A stretch of DNA of 64,000 bases from Smallanthus sonchifolius. Lineage: Eukaryota; Streptophyta; Magnoliopsida; Asterales; Asteraceae. How positions within the stretch are numbered: position 1 is the first letter of the stretch; the number at the start of each line of letters is the position of its first letter. Location: contig CM042021.1 in NCBI GenBank assembly GCA_023525975.1, positions 79,615,501 to 79,679,500 of the forward strand, read 5' to 3'. Below, one piece after another: positions 42,587 through 53,065 of this stretch. The notes under the pieces are model-generated. The model saw nothing but the letters and a program-made list of their open reading frames with translations. It did not search any database and was not told the origin of the DNA. The position numbers were made by a program, and so were the translations under genes.

Positions 42587-42928
42587 TGTCACACCCCTAA
42601 ATTCCACTAACGGAGTTTTACCGTTTGGCGTGTGACAAAGCAGGATCTCAGACATTAGTTACATCAAACGACACTATATGGGACTTAAAAGAAATATCAT
42701 AAAAGTTTAGAGTAAGTGCGGAAGCGTTAAACAAAGAAAGTAGATGCGCAAAACAAACGCGCCCAAATTAAGTCCAAATTGAAAGCATAACAATTGTTTG
42801 ATTGTTTGATATGTAGTAGTAATGATAAAGTGACACCATGCATGCCCTAGCGTGCACCTGCTTAACGACCTGAGAAAACATGTAAGAAACGGGTCAACAC
42901 TAGGTTGGTGATTTCACAGGTTTCAATG
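42587..42928 (-). repeat. E3 5' LTR fragment
   Basis: It matches the first part of 40668-41605 up to about TTTCAATG, then E4 begins. The rest would lie beyond the E4/E5/E6 stack, outside the window. Confidence 0.8.
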
Positions 42929-43705
42929 TGTGACATCCGACAAATTTCAGGTTATTTATCGTATAACCTTAGAACGCGTTTATAATTTAATTATGCGAGT
43001 CTTAGACTTAATTTCAGTTAATTAGGTCATTATAAAGTCTAGCAAAGCCCTTCGTATGCATAGGTTTGCATTTCATGAAATTTCAGAAATTTCGGTACCG
43101 CGTATCGTTAAAATGTCCGTATTTAGCGTTGGTGACGACCCGGTTAACCTTAAAAATATCAGTTTTGAAGAAAATTATATAAACTGGTTTATATTAGTGG
43201 ATTATATGTGAAAATAATGTGCTACTTGTTAAATATCGCTTTCGGTGATTTTCGTTGCGTTTTACCAGGTACAATCGCGTACCGGATGAGTTAAAATGAA
43301 CTGTTAGCAAAAAATATTATTTTTACTAATTATGATAGAAGACAATTAGTGGGTATTTTATGTATTTTTATTTTGATGAAAAACCATGTTTAAAGTGGTA
43401 AAATTTTATAAAAGTGTTGTAGTTTTTATAAAAAGTCACCTACACTTGTGTGGTGTAGTTCTTATAAAATAAATGAGGTTCTAGAAGACCTCTCTCTCTC
43501 TCTCCAAAAATCAGCCATAAAGTGGGTCCCACACCCTAATCAAGTATTAAACACACTCATTTGATTACTTACACACTTTGTACAAAACTATACTCCACAA
43601 ATTTAATCATTCAACTTACATGGATTTCTAATGGACGATGTCAAATCTTCTCTCTCTCTCATCTCTCTCTCTCTCTCTTTGGGCCGAAATCCATCCCCAA
43701 CCCCC

Positions 43706-43712
43706 TATAAAT
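43706..43712 (+). promoter_or_regulatory. TATA box of E4 LTR
   Basis: TATAAAT in a C-rich context (CCCCCTATAAATACCCC) after CT-rich tracts, a typical plant promoter look. Transcription would start near 43740, making the region after it R-U5 with a long leader. Confidence 0.55.
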
Positions 43713-45302
43713 ACCCCTTCAATCTTCATTTGCAACTCCACACCATTTCTATCATCTTTTCTTTAAGTGTTCTTACAAGTATTCTTGAGTTTTTGGGGTT
43801 CTTGGAGCATTTTCTTGAAGATTCAAGAGTTTTGGAGCCAAATACTCAAGAAAACCATCCATCATCTTGCATTTCTCTAGTATTCTCCTTGATTTAGTCA
43901 AGTGGTATGAATCTCCATCTCTTTCTTTACTTTTCTTAAAGAAAGCTTTGATTTTTGCAAGTATTGTTCACCTTTAATAAAAGGATTTTTATGAACTATT
44001 AAAATCAGCAAATAATGGGTCTTTATTGAAGATTTTCATGGATTTATTTGTATGTATGGATGTCGTGTAAATGCATGTATGTTTATATGCTCATATCTTG
44101 CAAAAAGTGATGAATTAGGGCTTGATCTTTACATGCAATCAAATATTTTGTTATGGGTTGTTTTAAACATAAAATAATGGTATATTATTGCATAAAAACA
44201 TGTTAGTTTGTGCATGGATCATTGAATTGATAATTTAGGTGTTTATTGCTAAAGATTGTTGTCCAAAAGCATGATTTAAACTAGGGTTTTGGCATGGATT
44301 ATTTAGATTGTGTAAAATCTAGAAATATGTTGATGAAAATGATGTTTTATGATAATAATAATAATAATAATAATCAGGTCTAAAAGTGTTATTTAGGTTG
44401 TGATGATGTGCTATGTTTATGTTGCTTAAAATACGCTAAAAAGGTATATTTTTGTATGAAAATATATATATTTTGAAAATCTGGAATCATGGCTGTAATA
44501 TGATGATATTTTATGTCTAAAATATAAATTTTTAGTAATATGTATGATTCTTGGTGTTTGGATGTGTTTCGTTAGATTTTACGCTAAACTAGTCGATTAA
44601 AACGGTAGTTTTCGACATGAAAAATGAGTATTTGTTAAATCTGATTTTGAGCAGTAATTTTTACTATATTTTATGATTAACATGCAACTCTTAAGGTATA
44701 TAATGAGTTCATGTTATGAAATATGAGTTTGTACTTGTCGTTGACGCTTCGGTTGTCACGTATGTGCTAAAAATTGCCATGTTTAGGTACTTTATGTCCA
44801 AATAATGAAAGAATGATTTGTTTGATGAAATTTATTTTATTACGTATATTTTGATGATATATGATGTTATATAAACTCATGTGTTAGAAATTTGGAAGTT
44901 TGTTTCTTAAAAGTTAGTCGTTTTGCTCGAAAAGTGCTTATATGCAAATATTGTGACTTAAGTGTTTTCACATGTGATCTAGAACTTATAAGCATATGTA
45001 TGAGTATATATATGTGTTACTACTTTCATACTTTCATTTTGGTTGTTAAGTATTAACACCAAATTGTCTACGTATGGGTAATCCACCGTTTTTCGTTAAA
45101 AACAAAACCGCGTGTCGAAGTCACCAACGGGTCGCTTAAATAAATATTTTCTTAAAAATATTATAAGTCTAAGTAGGTTAGGAGAACAACTTTCTAGTAA
45201 GACTTGAGGTTCAATTAGTAATGTATCCCTCGTGTTTAGGGCACCGTTGGCGTTCGTGGGCGTATTTTTTCTAGCACTCGATTTTCCGTCGTTCGTTACT
45301 TC

Positions 45303-45329
45303 AAGGTGAGTTTTTCACAGCCCCTTTTT
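45303..45329 (+). promoter_or_regulatory. conserved splice-donor-like LTR block (E4)
   Basis: AAG|GTGAGTTTTTCACAG then CCCCTTTTT on the plus strand, which is element sense here. It matches the E6 and E1 blocks, which lie on the minus strand in their own sense. A possible acceptor is TTTTCCTTGCAAG near 45672-45684. Confidence 0.5.
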
Positions 45330-46100
45330 AAACTATTTTGTTGTTTTATAAACTTTCAGGGAAGAACATGCTTTCGTTCGTTTATCATGATACTGGACTT
45401 ACGTTATGTGTTCGTTTGATGGTCCCGAGTAAGGGCTTTCGTTATGTGTTCATGTATGTCGTTCATGAATAGCCCCGCCGTTATAATCATTAGCCTCGTG
45501 TAGCCCGCAAGGTGTGTTGATAGATCTATTTGGGACTGACTGCCCACTCTCGTGATCAGTAGCTCTAATCGGTCGTTCGTAAGAGAGAATATATTTTGAA
45601 AGGATTCGTGGGGACATGTTGTATTCGTTTCTAGGTTTGATTATAAGCTCTAGGTACTGTCATCATGTTGTTTTCCTTGCAAGCTTATGACATATCACAT
45701 GTTTGTCCAAGTTATTTGATAGTTCGTTAAATTCGTTTATGTTATCGTTAAACCCGTGAAACTCGCTAAAATTTATGTTGATGTATTTAAGCATGTTTTT
45801 CAAGTACATAGATGCTCTCGCGCGGTTATGAAAACGGGCTTTTGGGCAAACACTTGCATCGGAATTCAGTAGGGACATTTTACACTTTATTTTGGATCCT
45901 TATTTGTTGGATCTTGAAAACTCTCGTCTTAAATTTTAATGCCTTTCAATTTGGATAATTGTATGACTTATATTTATTTTGTTAAACCTTTCTGATGTTT
46001 TAAATAAATGTGTTTGCTTATTATCATTGGGCTCCAACTTATGTGACCACCATGCTTACGTCTCGTTTCCGCTGCGAATCGTCTTTTTCGGGGTATGACA

Positions 46101-46278
46101 TAAGTTTGTATCAGAGCCAGGTTGTCGGACTAGTGTGCCAGCGAGGACGCTGGTCTCCGTAAGGGGGGTGGATTGTAATATCCCAAATCGGTTGAGGGGG
46201 AGAACGAAGCCTTCTTTATAAGGGGGTGGATACTTTCTCTATCAAGACGCATTTTTGTGACACTCAGTATTCTAGGCC
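46101..46278 (+). other. E4 primer site and internal stub
   Basis: TTGTATCAGAGC at 46106-46117 is one base off the initiator-Met primer site. The following about 160 bp is non-coding (AAGGGGGGTGG, AAGGGGGTGG phrases) and ends where E5 is inserted, after AGGCC. Confidence 0.7.
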
Positions 46279-46768
46279 TGTAGGTCCAGGTAACTCAACT
46301 ACTGACCGAACTCGTGATATGACGTTGCTATAACACGAAGTGCGGAATCCTTCATGTTGACATTTGCATACTAACCGACAATTGAAACAACACGCGTAAA
46401 TAAACTTCTCGTTATATTCAGATTCACAATGGTTTACAGACTCAGTCAGACAAATCTCTCTATCGGTTCTCTCTGTTCTGTTCTATGTCTAATGACTCTG
46501 TAAACACATATATATTGAAACTAACCTGCTGTAAGCGAACTTATTAAGTTCTCCTGAAACAGACTAAGCGAACTTAACAAGTTCGCCTCAGTTTGACCTA
46601 GGCGAACTTATTAAGTTCGCCTATGATAGACCAGGCGAACTTAACAAGTTCGCCTCTAGGCTCACTAGTAAAAACACTTAGCAACTTTATACATTTACAT
46701 ATCAAAAACATAAAGACATAAAATCTAACTATTACAAGCTTTTATCATTACAAATCTATGTCCTAACA
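46279..46768 (-). repeat. E5 3' LTR (490 bp)
   Basis: TGTAGGTCC to CCTAACA, bordered by the PPT on the internal side and by AGGCC (46274-46278, expected target duplication) on the other. Confidence 0.85.
46508..46655 (-). promoter_or_regulatory. hairpin cluster plus TATA-like site in E5 LTR
   Basis: AGGCGAACTT/AAGTTCGCCT with three-base loops at 46633-46655 and 46600-46622 (perfect 10-bp stems), GCGAACTT/AAGTTCGC at 46568-46586, and a decayed one at 46534-46553. On the minus strand they are followed by AATATATATG (about 46518-46508). Same layout as in E2, with a different but still pairing stem. Confidence 0.7.
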
Positions 46769-46783
46769 GACTCCCCCTTGACA
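46769..46783 (-). other. E5 polypurine tract
   Basis: The minus strand reads TTGTCAAGGGGGAGTC up to the LTR, practically the same as in E2. Confidence 0.9.
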
Positions 46784-46809
46784 ATAGCTTGATCTTCTGT
46801 CTTCAGTCT

Positions 46810-47736
46810 CTATCTTGAACTCTTCCAGTTATCTGGTAGTCTGCTTCCTGCATGCACACCGTATCTTCTGCATATCTCCAAAACTCTTTTGTACTGTAGA
46901 CCTTGTTCTCTCCATTCATCAGTATACATGATCTCATTCTTTTGCAGAGTCCTCTGATCTTTCTTTGAAAAATTAATAAGATTCATTGCGTCTTAGAAAC
47001 ACACAATGACCTTATTATCTTTATCTTCAATCCTTGCTTCACCAGTATTAACATCAACATACCACCATTTCATATTCCCAAGAAAGTCTTGAGGAATATT
47101 CTTTAATGGTATCTTGTGAATAGCACGCACTGGTCTATACTTGTATCTCCAGGTTACTTTCCCAGTCTTAGGATCTGTGTTCTTCACTCTCTTTCCCTTC
47201 TGTGGTTTCAGCCGTTCATACTTACCCGAGCTACCTTCTTTCTTTATCAGGTTTGCTATCACATCAGCCAAACCATTCTTCGATCTATTTATGAGTGGTT
47301 TTGAAGCTAGACCATTTATTTCACACCTCGGCAAGGTATTGAAATATTTGATCCTTGGCTTTAAGTATTGAACACCGTCAGATCGTTTGATTGCAAATAT
47401 TTTTGATTCACCATCATAGAACCAACTTATGATCCTTCCTACACACTGCTCTTTATTCACATATTTCTCTTTCTGAGCAGGTTGTGCTGGAGACTTGGGT
47501 AGCACCTTCATCCAACTGTTTACTACTTCTCTCCACTGTTCTCGTGTCATCCATGTATCTCTGTACATCACAGGTTCTTCATTAATCTTCGGAGACTCAG
47601 TGTGAGTAGTTTCAGTTTCAGCACCCTTATTGAATTGAAGATTCTCATCATCAGTATCCATCTTTGACTCGGCTGTATCATCAGGCAGTGTGACGTCTTC
47701 AATAGAGTCCATAGAGTCAGTTATTCCGTCATAAGA
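46810..47736 (-). pseudogene. E5 3' ORF, C-terminal half, cut by E6
   Basis: Open from the E6 junction to TAA 46993-46995; beyond this stop the same frame continues to TAG 46810-46812 with sequence that still matches the E2 ORF (NLINFS, TDEW). Visible domain: IFAIKRSDGVQYLKP, FNTLP, RVKN, YRPVR, KIPLKNIPQDFLGNMKWWYVD, TGEA. Upstream is an acidic Thr/Asp-rich stretch. Function unknown. Homology to 37941-38516 shows that both Sireviruses carry the same 3' ORF type. It is broken by the internal TAA and by the E6 insertion; the apparent ATG at 47742 belongs to E6 LTR sequence. Confidence 0.75.
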
Positions 47737-48000
47737 TGTCACACCCCGCCAAGGCGGAAACGCGAGGCACGACGTTCACTGGTTTCCAAAGCATATGATT
47801 ACCGCAAACACATACATGATAAATGGATACATAAATGAGTTTAAAGTTTTACATTACAAAATGTAAAATGAGTTTACAAAACATTAAGATTTCACAAATA
47901 TGACTCAATTCAATGAGTTATACAAGGGAAATCCTCCTTGAGTAGTATCCATCGTGCATGCATGTAATCTACATTGCTAACCTTGAAATCACGTTCAGTT

Positions 48001-48502
48001 ACCAGAAAAACATACTTAAAATCGTCAACACGAGGTTGGTGAGTTCACAGGTTTAATCAAATAGTTCTTTGCAAAATTTCATTGTTCGTAAATAGTTTCA
48101 GTTGTATGTGATAAACAGAATAAGAATTGTTGACCCATTTGTAAACTAGCTAGGAATACAAATAATATGTTCCTACATGAGGCGTAACCAAACCATGACA
48201 ATTGTACACGCCCCTAATTTCGTTATCCGGTTCTATGCGGCCATAAATCCTCCAGATTGTGGTTAGCGCGACTAACCATGACCGGGAGACGTCACTCTCC
48301 ATAGTACTATTCATAGGACCCTAGGCTACAGTTAATGGTTACTACGTTGTTCCAGGGGACTTTTCCGGCCTCAAATTGTTGTTCTCATCTCATGTAAACA
48401 TACAAGTCGTGTCTTATTCTCTTGTTATCCCATAAAATAATTGTAAGTATGTTTTTCCCCCAAATATTGAAAACAGTAAAAAGGGGCCGTGAAACTCACC
48501 TT
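48001..48502 (-). promoter_or_regulatory. putative LTR intron in E6 LTR-A
   Basis: Donor-like AAG|GTGAGTTTCACGGCCCC at 48502-48484 (minus strand). The acceptor region, GTTGACGATTTTAAG...TTTTTC then AG|GT, is intact in LTR-B (AG at 55964-55963) but is CTGGT in LTR-A (48005-48001), so this copy has probably lost the acceptor. Intron length would be about 500 bp. Prediction only. Confidence 0.4.
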
Positions 48503-48728
48503 GAGTTTGTGTATATACTTGTGATAAAACTTGTTGTAGTCAACCTTGACTATTCGTACCCTAGATACCAAGGGTAAATTGTTGTTAAGACCAACGTCTT
48601 AATTGTAAATTGTTCACCGACCTTGTAAATCTGGTCGTTTTTGTTTGAATATCTCCTTAGTTGTTCAACACATGTTTTGTTATAAAATGGTTTTGAGTTA
48701 CTGCCCAAATGGGACTGATGTACAGGTG

Positions 48729-49020
48729 TTGAAACTTCTTAGTTTCGATTGGGCATATGTGTGTCGAAACTACTTAGTTTCGATGGAGTATATGTGTGTC
48801 GAAACTACTTAGTTTCGATGGAGTGGTCAGGAGTCGAAACAACCTAGTTTCGATTGAGAAAAGGTATCGAAACTACCTAGTTTCGATTGAGTATTTGCTA
48901 TCGAAACTACCTAGTTTCGATTGAGTAAAAGACATCAAAACTCCTAGTTTCGATGGATCAACAGGTATCGAAACTCCTAGTTTCGATTGAGTTAACTGGT
49001 ATCGAAACTCCTAGTTTCGA
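48729..49020. repeat. nine TCGAAACT/AGTTTCGA hairpins in E6 LTR-A
   Basis: Units of 7-8-bp stems with three- or four-base loops (CCT, ACCT, ACTT), spaced 10-18 bases by non-conserved sequence. Two units carry one stem change (TTGAAAC, ATCAAAAC). Not a CRISPR: the repeats are palindromic, spacers are short and the genome is eukaryotic. Confidence 0.93.
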
Positions 49021-49890
49021 TTACTAGACTTCTGTTTGACAGAATCAGTCCTGCATATTTTTATGTTTTAAACTTGAATTCGACACACTCTTCTTGTTAT
49101 CTTTCTTACGTTTAAACATTTTGTACGTTTAGCTACGGTTTTGAAGAACATAATATGAAAAATATCGAGTTTTTACTTTAAAAACAGGAATGAAATTGAT
49201 GAGAGAAAACAGAGAAAAGTCTTGAATCTTCTGCAGAAACACTTGAAATTCTTCTTAAAACAGCAAATTATGGTGAATTTCGCCTTGAAACTGGACTTCG
49301 AATTGAAGAGAATTGGAATGTTTGCCGTATGAAAATGAGAGATAAATGGGAATTGTGAGAAAAATGATTGAGGGGGGTATGGTTTTGTTTGAATTTCGAA
49401 GGTATGAGGTATGGTCCTTCTCTGAAGATTGGTTGAGAAAGTCAAGGATTAGAGAGGGGGGGTTTCTTCTCTGATTTCGGTCGATTAAATATGTGGGTTG
49501 GGTTAATTTTCAAACAATTAGTTTTAAGTGTATTAATATTACTTAGAGTTTCAAATGGTAAATAAATTCGGTTGAGGTCCTCCACGGTATTATAAATTTA
49601 TTCCAAAATAATTTACTGCTCCTCGTAAAGTTTGTGTAAAATAATATATATATGTATATATATATTTTTCTGGTTATTTATTTTAACCACTAGTGTTCGA
49701 ATTTAGTCGGGTTATAAGTGTATGTGAACCGGTAACTCCTAGAATTACCAAATGTGAATTGAGACCATGTACAGTCTTTGTTAGACCTTAATGTCTTTAT
49801 TTGTGAAATTAAATAAATCACAAAAATAATTATAACGTAAACTTGTTTATAATGTGTACGGATATTGACCTGAAATGTCGGGTTGTCACA

Positions 49891-49926
49891 TTCTCCCCAT
49901 GTTAACAGAATTTCGTCCCGAAATTC
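49891..49926 (-). promoter_or_regulatory. E6 polypurine tract and adjacent stem-loop (copy 1)
   Basis: On the minus strand GTTAACATGGGGAGAA (49906-49891) abuts the LTR. Just upstream GAATTTCG/CGAAATTC with a three-base loop (49908-49926) overlaps the pol stop codon. Confidence 0.85.
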
Positions 49927-52900
49927 AATTTGTGTCCTCTTGAACTTGTGCATCCTCAAACAAGGATGGGTATTTTGTTTTCATTTGGTCCTCTCGTTCC
50001 CATGTATACTCAGGACCACGCTTTGAGTTCCAACGTACTTTAACCAGTTTGATCCGACTACGTCTCAGCTTTTGAACCTTCCAATCTGATATCTCAATTG
50101 GTTGCTCGATGAAATGAAGTTTATCGTCAATGTGAATTTCATCAGGCGGTATGATCAAAGTCTCGTCTGATAGACACTTTTTGAGATTTGACACATGAAA
50201 CGTATCATGTACATTGTTTAGTTCTTGTGGTAGCTTGAGTTTGTAAGCTACAGGGCCAACCCTAGCCAGTATTTCGAACGGACCAACGTATCTAGGGTTG
50301 AGCTTACCACGGTTACCAAACCTTGCAACGCCTTTCCATGGTGAGACTTTTAACATTACTCGGTCACCAATTTGAAATTCTAATGGTTTTCGTCTGTTGT
50401 CAGCATAGCTCTTTTGTCTATCTCGGGCCGCTTTCAAACGGTCCTTAATTTTGAAAATCTTATCAGTGGTTTCCTGGACAATCTCAGGGCCTGTCAAATG
50501 TTTTTCACCAACTTCCGCCCAATATAACGGTGAGCGGCATTTACGACCATATAAAGCTTCAAACGGAGCTGCCTTAATGCTCGTATGGTAGCTGTTATTG
50601 TAGGAAAACTCAGCTAATGGTAAATGAGTATCCCAATTTCCTCCGAAATCCATTACACATGCACGGAGCATATCTTCTAATGTTTGAATGGTCCTTTCGC
50701 TTTGACCATCTGTTTGTGGGTGATATGCCGTGCTCATGTCAAGACGTGTGCCCATGGCTTCTTGTAATGATTTCCAGATTCTAGACACAAATCTGCTATC
50801 TCTATCCGATATAATAGAAATTGGCACTCCATGCCTAGCCACAATTTCCTTGATATAAAGCTTTGCAAGTTTCTCGGTTTTATCCGTCTCTTTGATAGGT
50901 AGGAAATGAGCTGATTTTGTCAATCGATCGACAATTACCCATATGGTATCATAACCACTAGATGTCTTGGGTAATTTTGTGATAAAATCCATAGAAATTT
51001 GTTCCCATTTCCATTGGGGAATTGCAGGTTGTTGTAACAAACCAGACGGTTTCTGATGTTCGGCTTTTACTTTTGAACATGTTAAGCACTTACTGACATA
51101 TGTGGCAATATCTCCTTTCATATTGGGCCACCAATATAATTCTTTTAGATCCTTATACATCTTATCTGAACCTGGGTGAATGGAGTACGTGGACTTGTGG
51201 GCTTCGTCCATAACTAACTCCCGTAAGTTACCAAAACGTGTCACCCAAATTCTATTCATGAAGTATAAAGTGTCATCTAACTTTGGCTCTAATTGCTTTA
51301 TCATTCCTCGTAAAGCTTCATTCTGAATGTTTTCTTCTTTGATTGCCTCATGCTGTGCCATCCGAATTTGAGTAGTAAGATTCGTATGAATTGTCAATCC
51401 TAAGGCACGAACACGAAGAGTTTTAACTCGTTCTTTGCGACTTAAAGCGTCCGCTACGACATTGGCTTTCCCGGGATGGTACTTGATATCACAATCATAA
51501 TCGTTTAGTAGTTCTACCCAGCGACGTTGTCTCATGTTAAGTTCCTTTTGATCAAAGATATGTTGGAGACTCTTGTGATCAGTAAAGATAGTACATCTTG
51601 TACCGTAAAGGTAATGTCTCCAAATTTTGAGCGCAAACACAACTGCACCCAATTCCAAGTCGTGGGTCGTATAATTCTTTTCGTGCACTTTTAGTTGTCG
51701 TGAGGCATATGCGATGACTTTATCTCTTTGCATTAACACACAACCATGTCCTTGGTGTGATGCATCGCGGTATACGACAAAATTTTTTATTCCCTCCGGA
51801 AGGGATAGGATTGGTGCACTACACAGCTTCTGTTTCAGTAACTGGAAAGCTGACTCCTGCTTGTCACTCCAATCATACTTCTTTTCTTTCTGGGTTAATG
51901 TGGTTAAAGGCAAGGCTATTTTTGAAAAATTCTCGATGAATCGTCTGTAATAACCGGCCAAACCTAAAAATTGACATACTTCTGTCGGAGTCTTTGGTGC
52001 TTCCCAGTTTTTGATCGCTTCAATTTTAGATGGATCAACGTGAATTCCTTCCTTGTTGATGACATGACCAAGGAAATGCACTTCTCGGATCCAAAACTCA
52101 CACTTAGAGAATTTAGCGTAAAGTTTCTCGTTTCTGAGTAGTTCTAAGATTAATTTCAGGTGATGTTCATGATCCTCCTTAGTTCGTGAATATATTAATA
52201 TGTCATCGATGAATACAATCACGAATTTATCCAAGTATGGCTTGCACACGCGGTTCATGAGATCCATGAAGACAGCTGGTGCGTTCGTCAAACCAGATGG
52301 CATAACTAGGAACTCGTAGTGACCGTAACGAGTCCTAAATGCTGTCTTTGGTACATCTTCTTCTTGGATTCTTAATTGATGATACCCTGAAAGTAGATAA
52401 ATTTTTGAATAGAAGCTAGAACCTTGTAGTTGATCGAACAAATTGTCTATTCGAGGAAGTGGGTATCGGTTCTTGATTGTAAGCTTATTTAATTCTCGGT
52501 AATCAATACACATCCTAAAGGTTCCATCCTTTTTCTTTACAAATAGGACCGGAGCTCCCCAAGGTGAGAAACTCGGTCTTATGAAACCTTTATCAAGCAA
52601 CTCTTGTAGTTGATTTGATAATTCTTGCATTTCAGAAGGTGTTAATCGATACGGCGATCGCGCAATCGGTGCGGATCCTGGTACCAAATCGATTCGGAAT
52701 TCGACTTGCCTCGGTGGTGGTAATCCAGGTAAGCCTTCAGGAAAAACTTCGGGGTAATCCCTAACGATTGGAATATATTCAAGTCGACGTTCCTTGGGTT
52801 TCTTTTCGACGACGTGAGCCAGAAACACGCAATAGCCTTTACGTAAACACTTACGAGCTTTCATGCAGTTTATCATCCTTAACGTTACTCTACTCTTCTC

Positions 52901-52996
52901 ACCTTGAATCGAAAGAACTTCTCCGTTTGAGAGTGGGATTTGGACAATCTTCTCAAAACAAACAATCTCGGCATGATTCTTTGACAACCAATCCAT
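49925..52996 (-). CDS. pol: E6 Pol copy 1: RT (mutated), RNase H, integrase, chromodomain-like tail
   Basis: 1023 codons from MDWLS; the frame is open upstream to the TGA at 53066, which splits the protease. RT: residues about 130-310, with D264-D265 in VFIDDILIYS, but the first catalytic Asp is replaced (KIYLLSGYHQ, Y200; copy 2 has KIDLRSGYHQ), so this copy should be RT-dead. RNase H: D411, E448, D473 and D516 (VVYRDAS, LELGAV, FTDHKS, NVVADALSR). Integrase: zinc domain H600/H607, C637/C640, catalytic D670, D731, E767 with a 35-residue gap. The tail (VKVRWNSKRGPEYTWERED) resembles a type II chromodomain, a histone-reading module for targeting. Full length for the family. Confidence 0.93.
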   Translation of the reverse strand: MDWLSKNHAEIVCFEKIVQIPLSNGEVLSIQGEKSRVTLRMINCMKARKCLRKGYCVFLAHVVEKKPKERRLEYIPIVRDYPEVFPEGLPGLPPPRQVEFRIDLVPGSAPIARSPYRLTPSEMQELSNQLQELLDKGFIRPSFSPWGAPVLFVKKKDGTFRMCIDYRELNKLTIKNRYPLPRIDNLFDQLQGSSFYSKIYLLSGYHQLRIQEEDVPKTAFRTRYGHYEFLVMPSGLTNAPAVFMDLMNRVCKPYLDKFVIVFIDDILIYSRTKEDHEHHLKLILELLRNEKLYAKFSKCEFWIREVHFLGHVINKEGIHVDPSKIEAIKNWEAPKTPTEVCQFLGLAGYYRRFIENFSKIALPLTTLTQKEKKYDWSDKQESAFQLLKQKLCSAPILSLPEGIKNFVVYRDASHQGHGCVLMQRDKVIAYASRQLKVHEKNYTTHDLELGAVVFALKIWRHYLYGTRCTIFTDHKSLQHIFDQKELNMRQRRWVELLNDYDCDIKYHPGKANVVADALSRKERVKTLRVRALGLTIHTNLTTQIRMAQHEAIKEENIQNEALRGMIKQLEPKLDDTLYFMNRIWVTRFGNLRELVMDEAHKSTYSIHPGSDKMYKDLKELYWWPNMKGDIATYVSKCLTCSKVKAEHQKPSGLLQQPAIPQWKWEQISMDFITKLPKTSSGYDTIWVIVDRLTKSAHFLPIKETDKTEKLAKLYIKEIVARHGVPISIISDRDSRFVSRIWKSLQEAMGTRLDMSTAYHPQTDGQSERTIQTLEDMLRACVMDFGGNWDTHLPLAEFSYNNSYHTSIKAAPFEALYGRKCRSPLYWAEVGEKHLTGPEIVQETTDKIFKIKDRLKAARDRQKSYADNRRKPLEFQIGDRVMLKVSPWKGVARFGNRGKLNPRYVGPFEILARVGPVAYKLKLPQELNNVHDTFHVSNLKKCLSDETLIIPPDEIHIDDKLHFIEQPIEISDWKVQKLRRSRIKLVKVRWNSKRGPEYTWEREDQMKTKYPSLFEDAQVQEDTN

Positions 52997-53065
52997 GCCA
53001 ATAACAACGTCAAAGCTTCCTAAATCAACGGGTAACAGATCTATACTAAATGTGTGGTTTTTAAG

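Larger units (their letters stand above)
40668..42928 (-). mobile_element. E3: internally deleted Ty3 element, right LTR truncated by E4
   Basis: LTR at 40668-41605 and a matching LTR start at 42587, both beginning TGTCACACCCC(C/T)AAATTCC, with a minus-strand primer site between. Only 981 bp of internal DNA remains: the start of a pre-gag ORF joined to the end of integrase. E4 begins inside the right LTR at 42929. The family is related to E6 by the integrase tail. Confidence 0.85.
42929..46100 (+). mobile_element. E4: 5' LTR of a plus-strand Ty3-type element (about 3.2 kb)
   Basis: It starts TGTGACATCCGAC inside the E3 LTR and ends GGTATGACA, followed by a primer site. There is no partner LTR in the window (it would lie past 64000). 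It holds CT microsatellites (43490-43504, 43646-43678), an ATA microsatellite (44351-44374), a TATA box and a splice-donor-like block. No gene: the open frames are short and featureless. Confidence 0.7.
46279..47736 (-). mobile_element. E5: 3' end of a second Sirevirus-like copia element
   Basis: Minus strand: 3' LTR (490 bp), polypurine tract and the end of the 3' ORF, then the E6 array is inserted in that ORF. The remaining E5 would lie right of the window. The family equals the solo LTR at 962-1378 and is a relative of E2 (same PPT, homologous 3' ORF). Confidence 0.85.
47737..49890 (-). repeat. E6 LTR-A (2154 bp)
   Basis: TGTCACACCCCGCCAAGGCGG to GGGTTGTCACA. Holds nine TCGAAACT hairpins (48729-49020), a splice-donor-like block (48478-48502) and AT-rich TATATATA near 49645-49665. 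The open frames in it (for example 49173-49445) lack protein features. Confidence 0.93.

Noticed and set aside
43631..43897. 88-codon ORF with SLSLISLSLSLG
   Set aside because: It starts in a CT microsatellite, spans the TATA box of the E4 LTR and has no further protein signs.
48729..49020. CRISPR-like array of regular repeats
   Set aside because: The repeats are perfect palindromes inside a plant LTR, spacers are 10-18 bases and are the same in each LTR copy; there are no cas genes.
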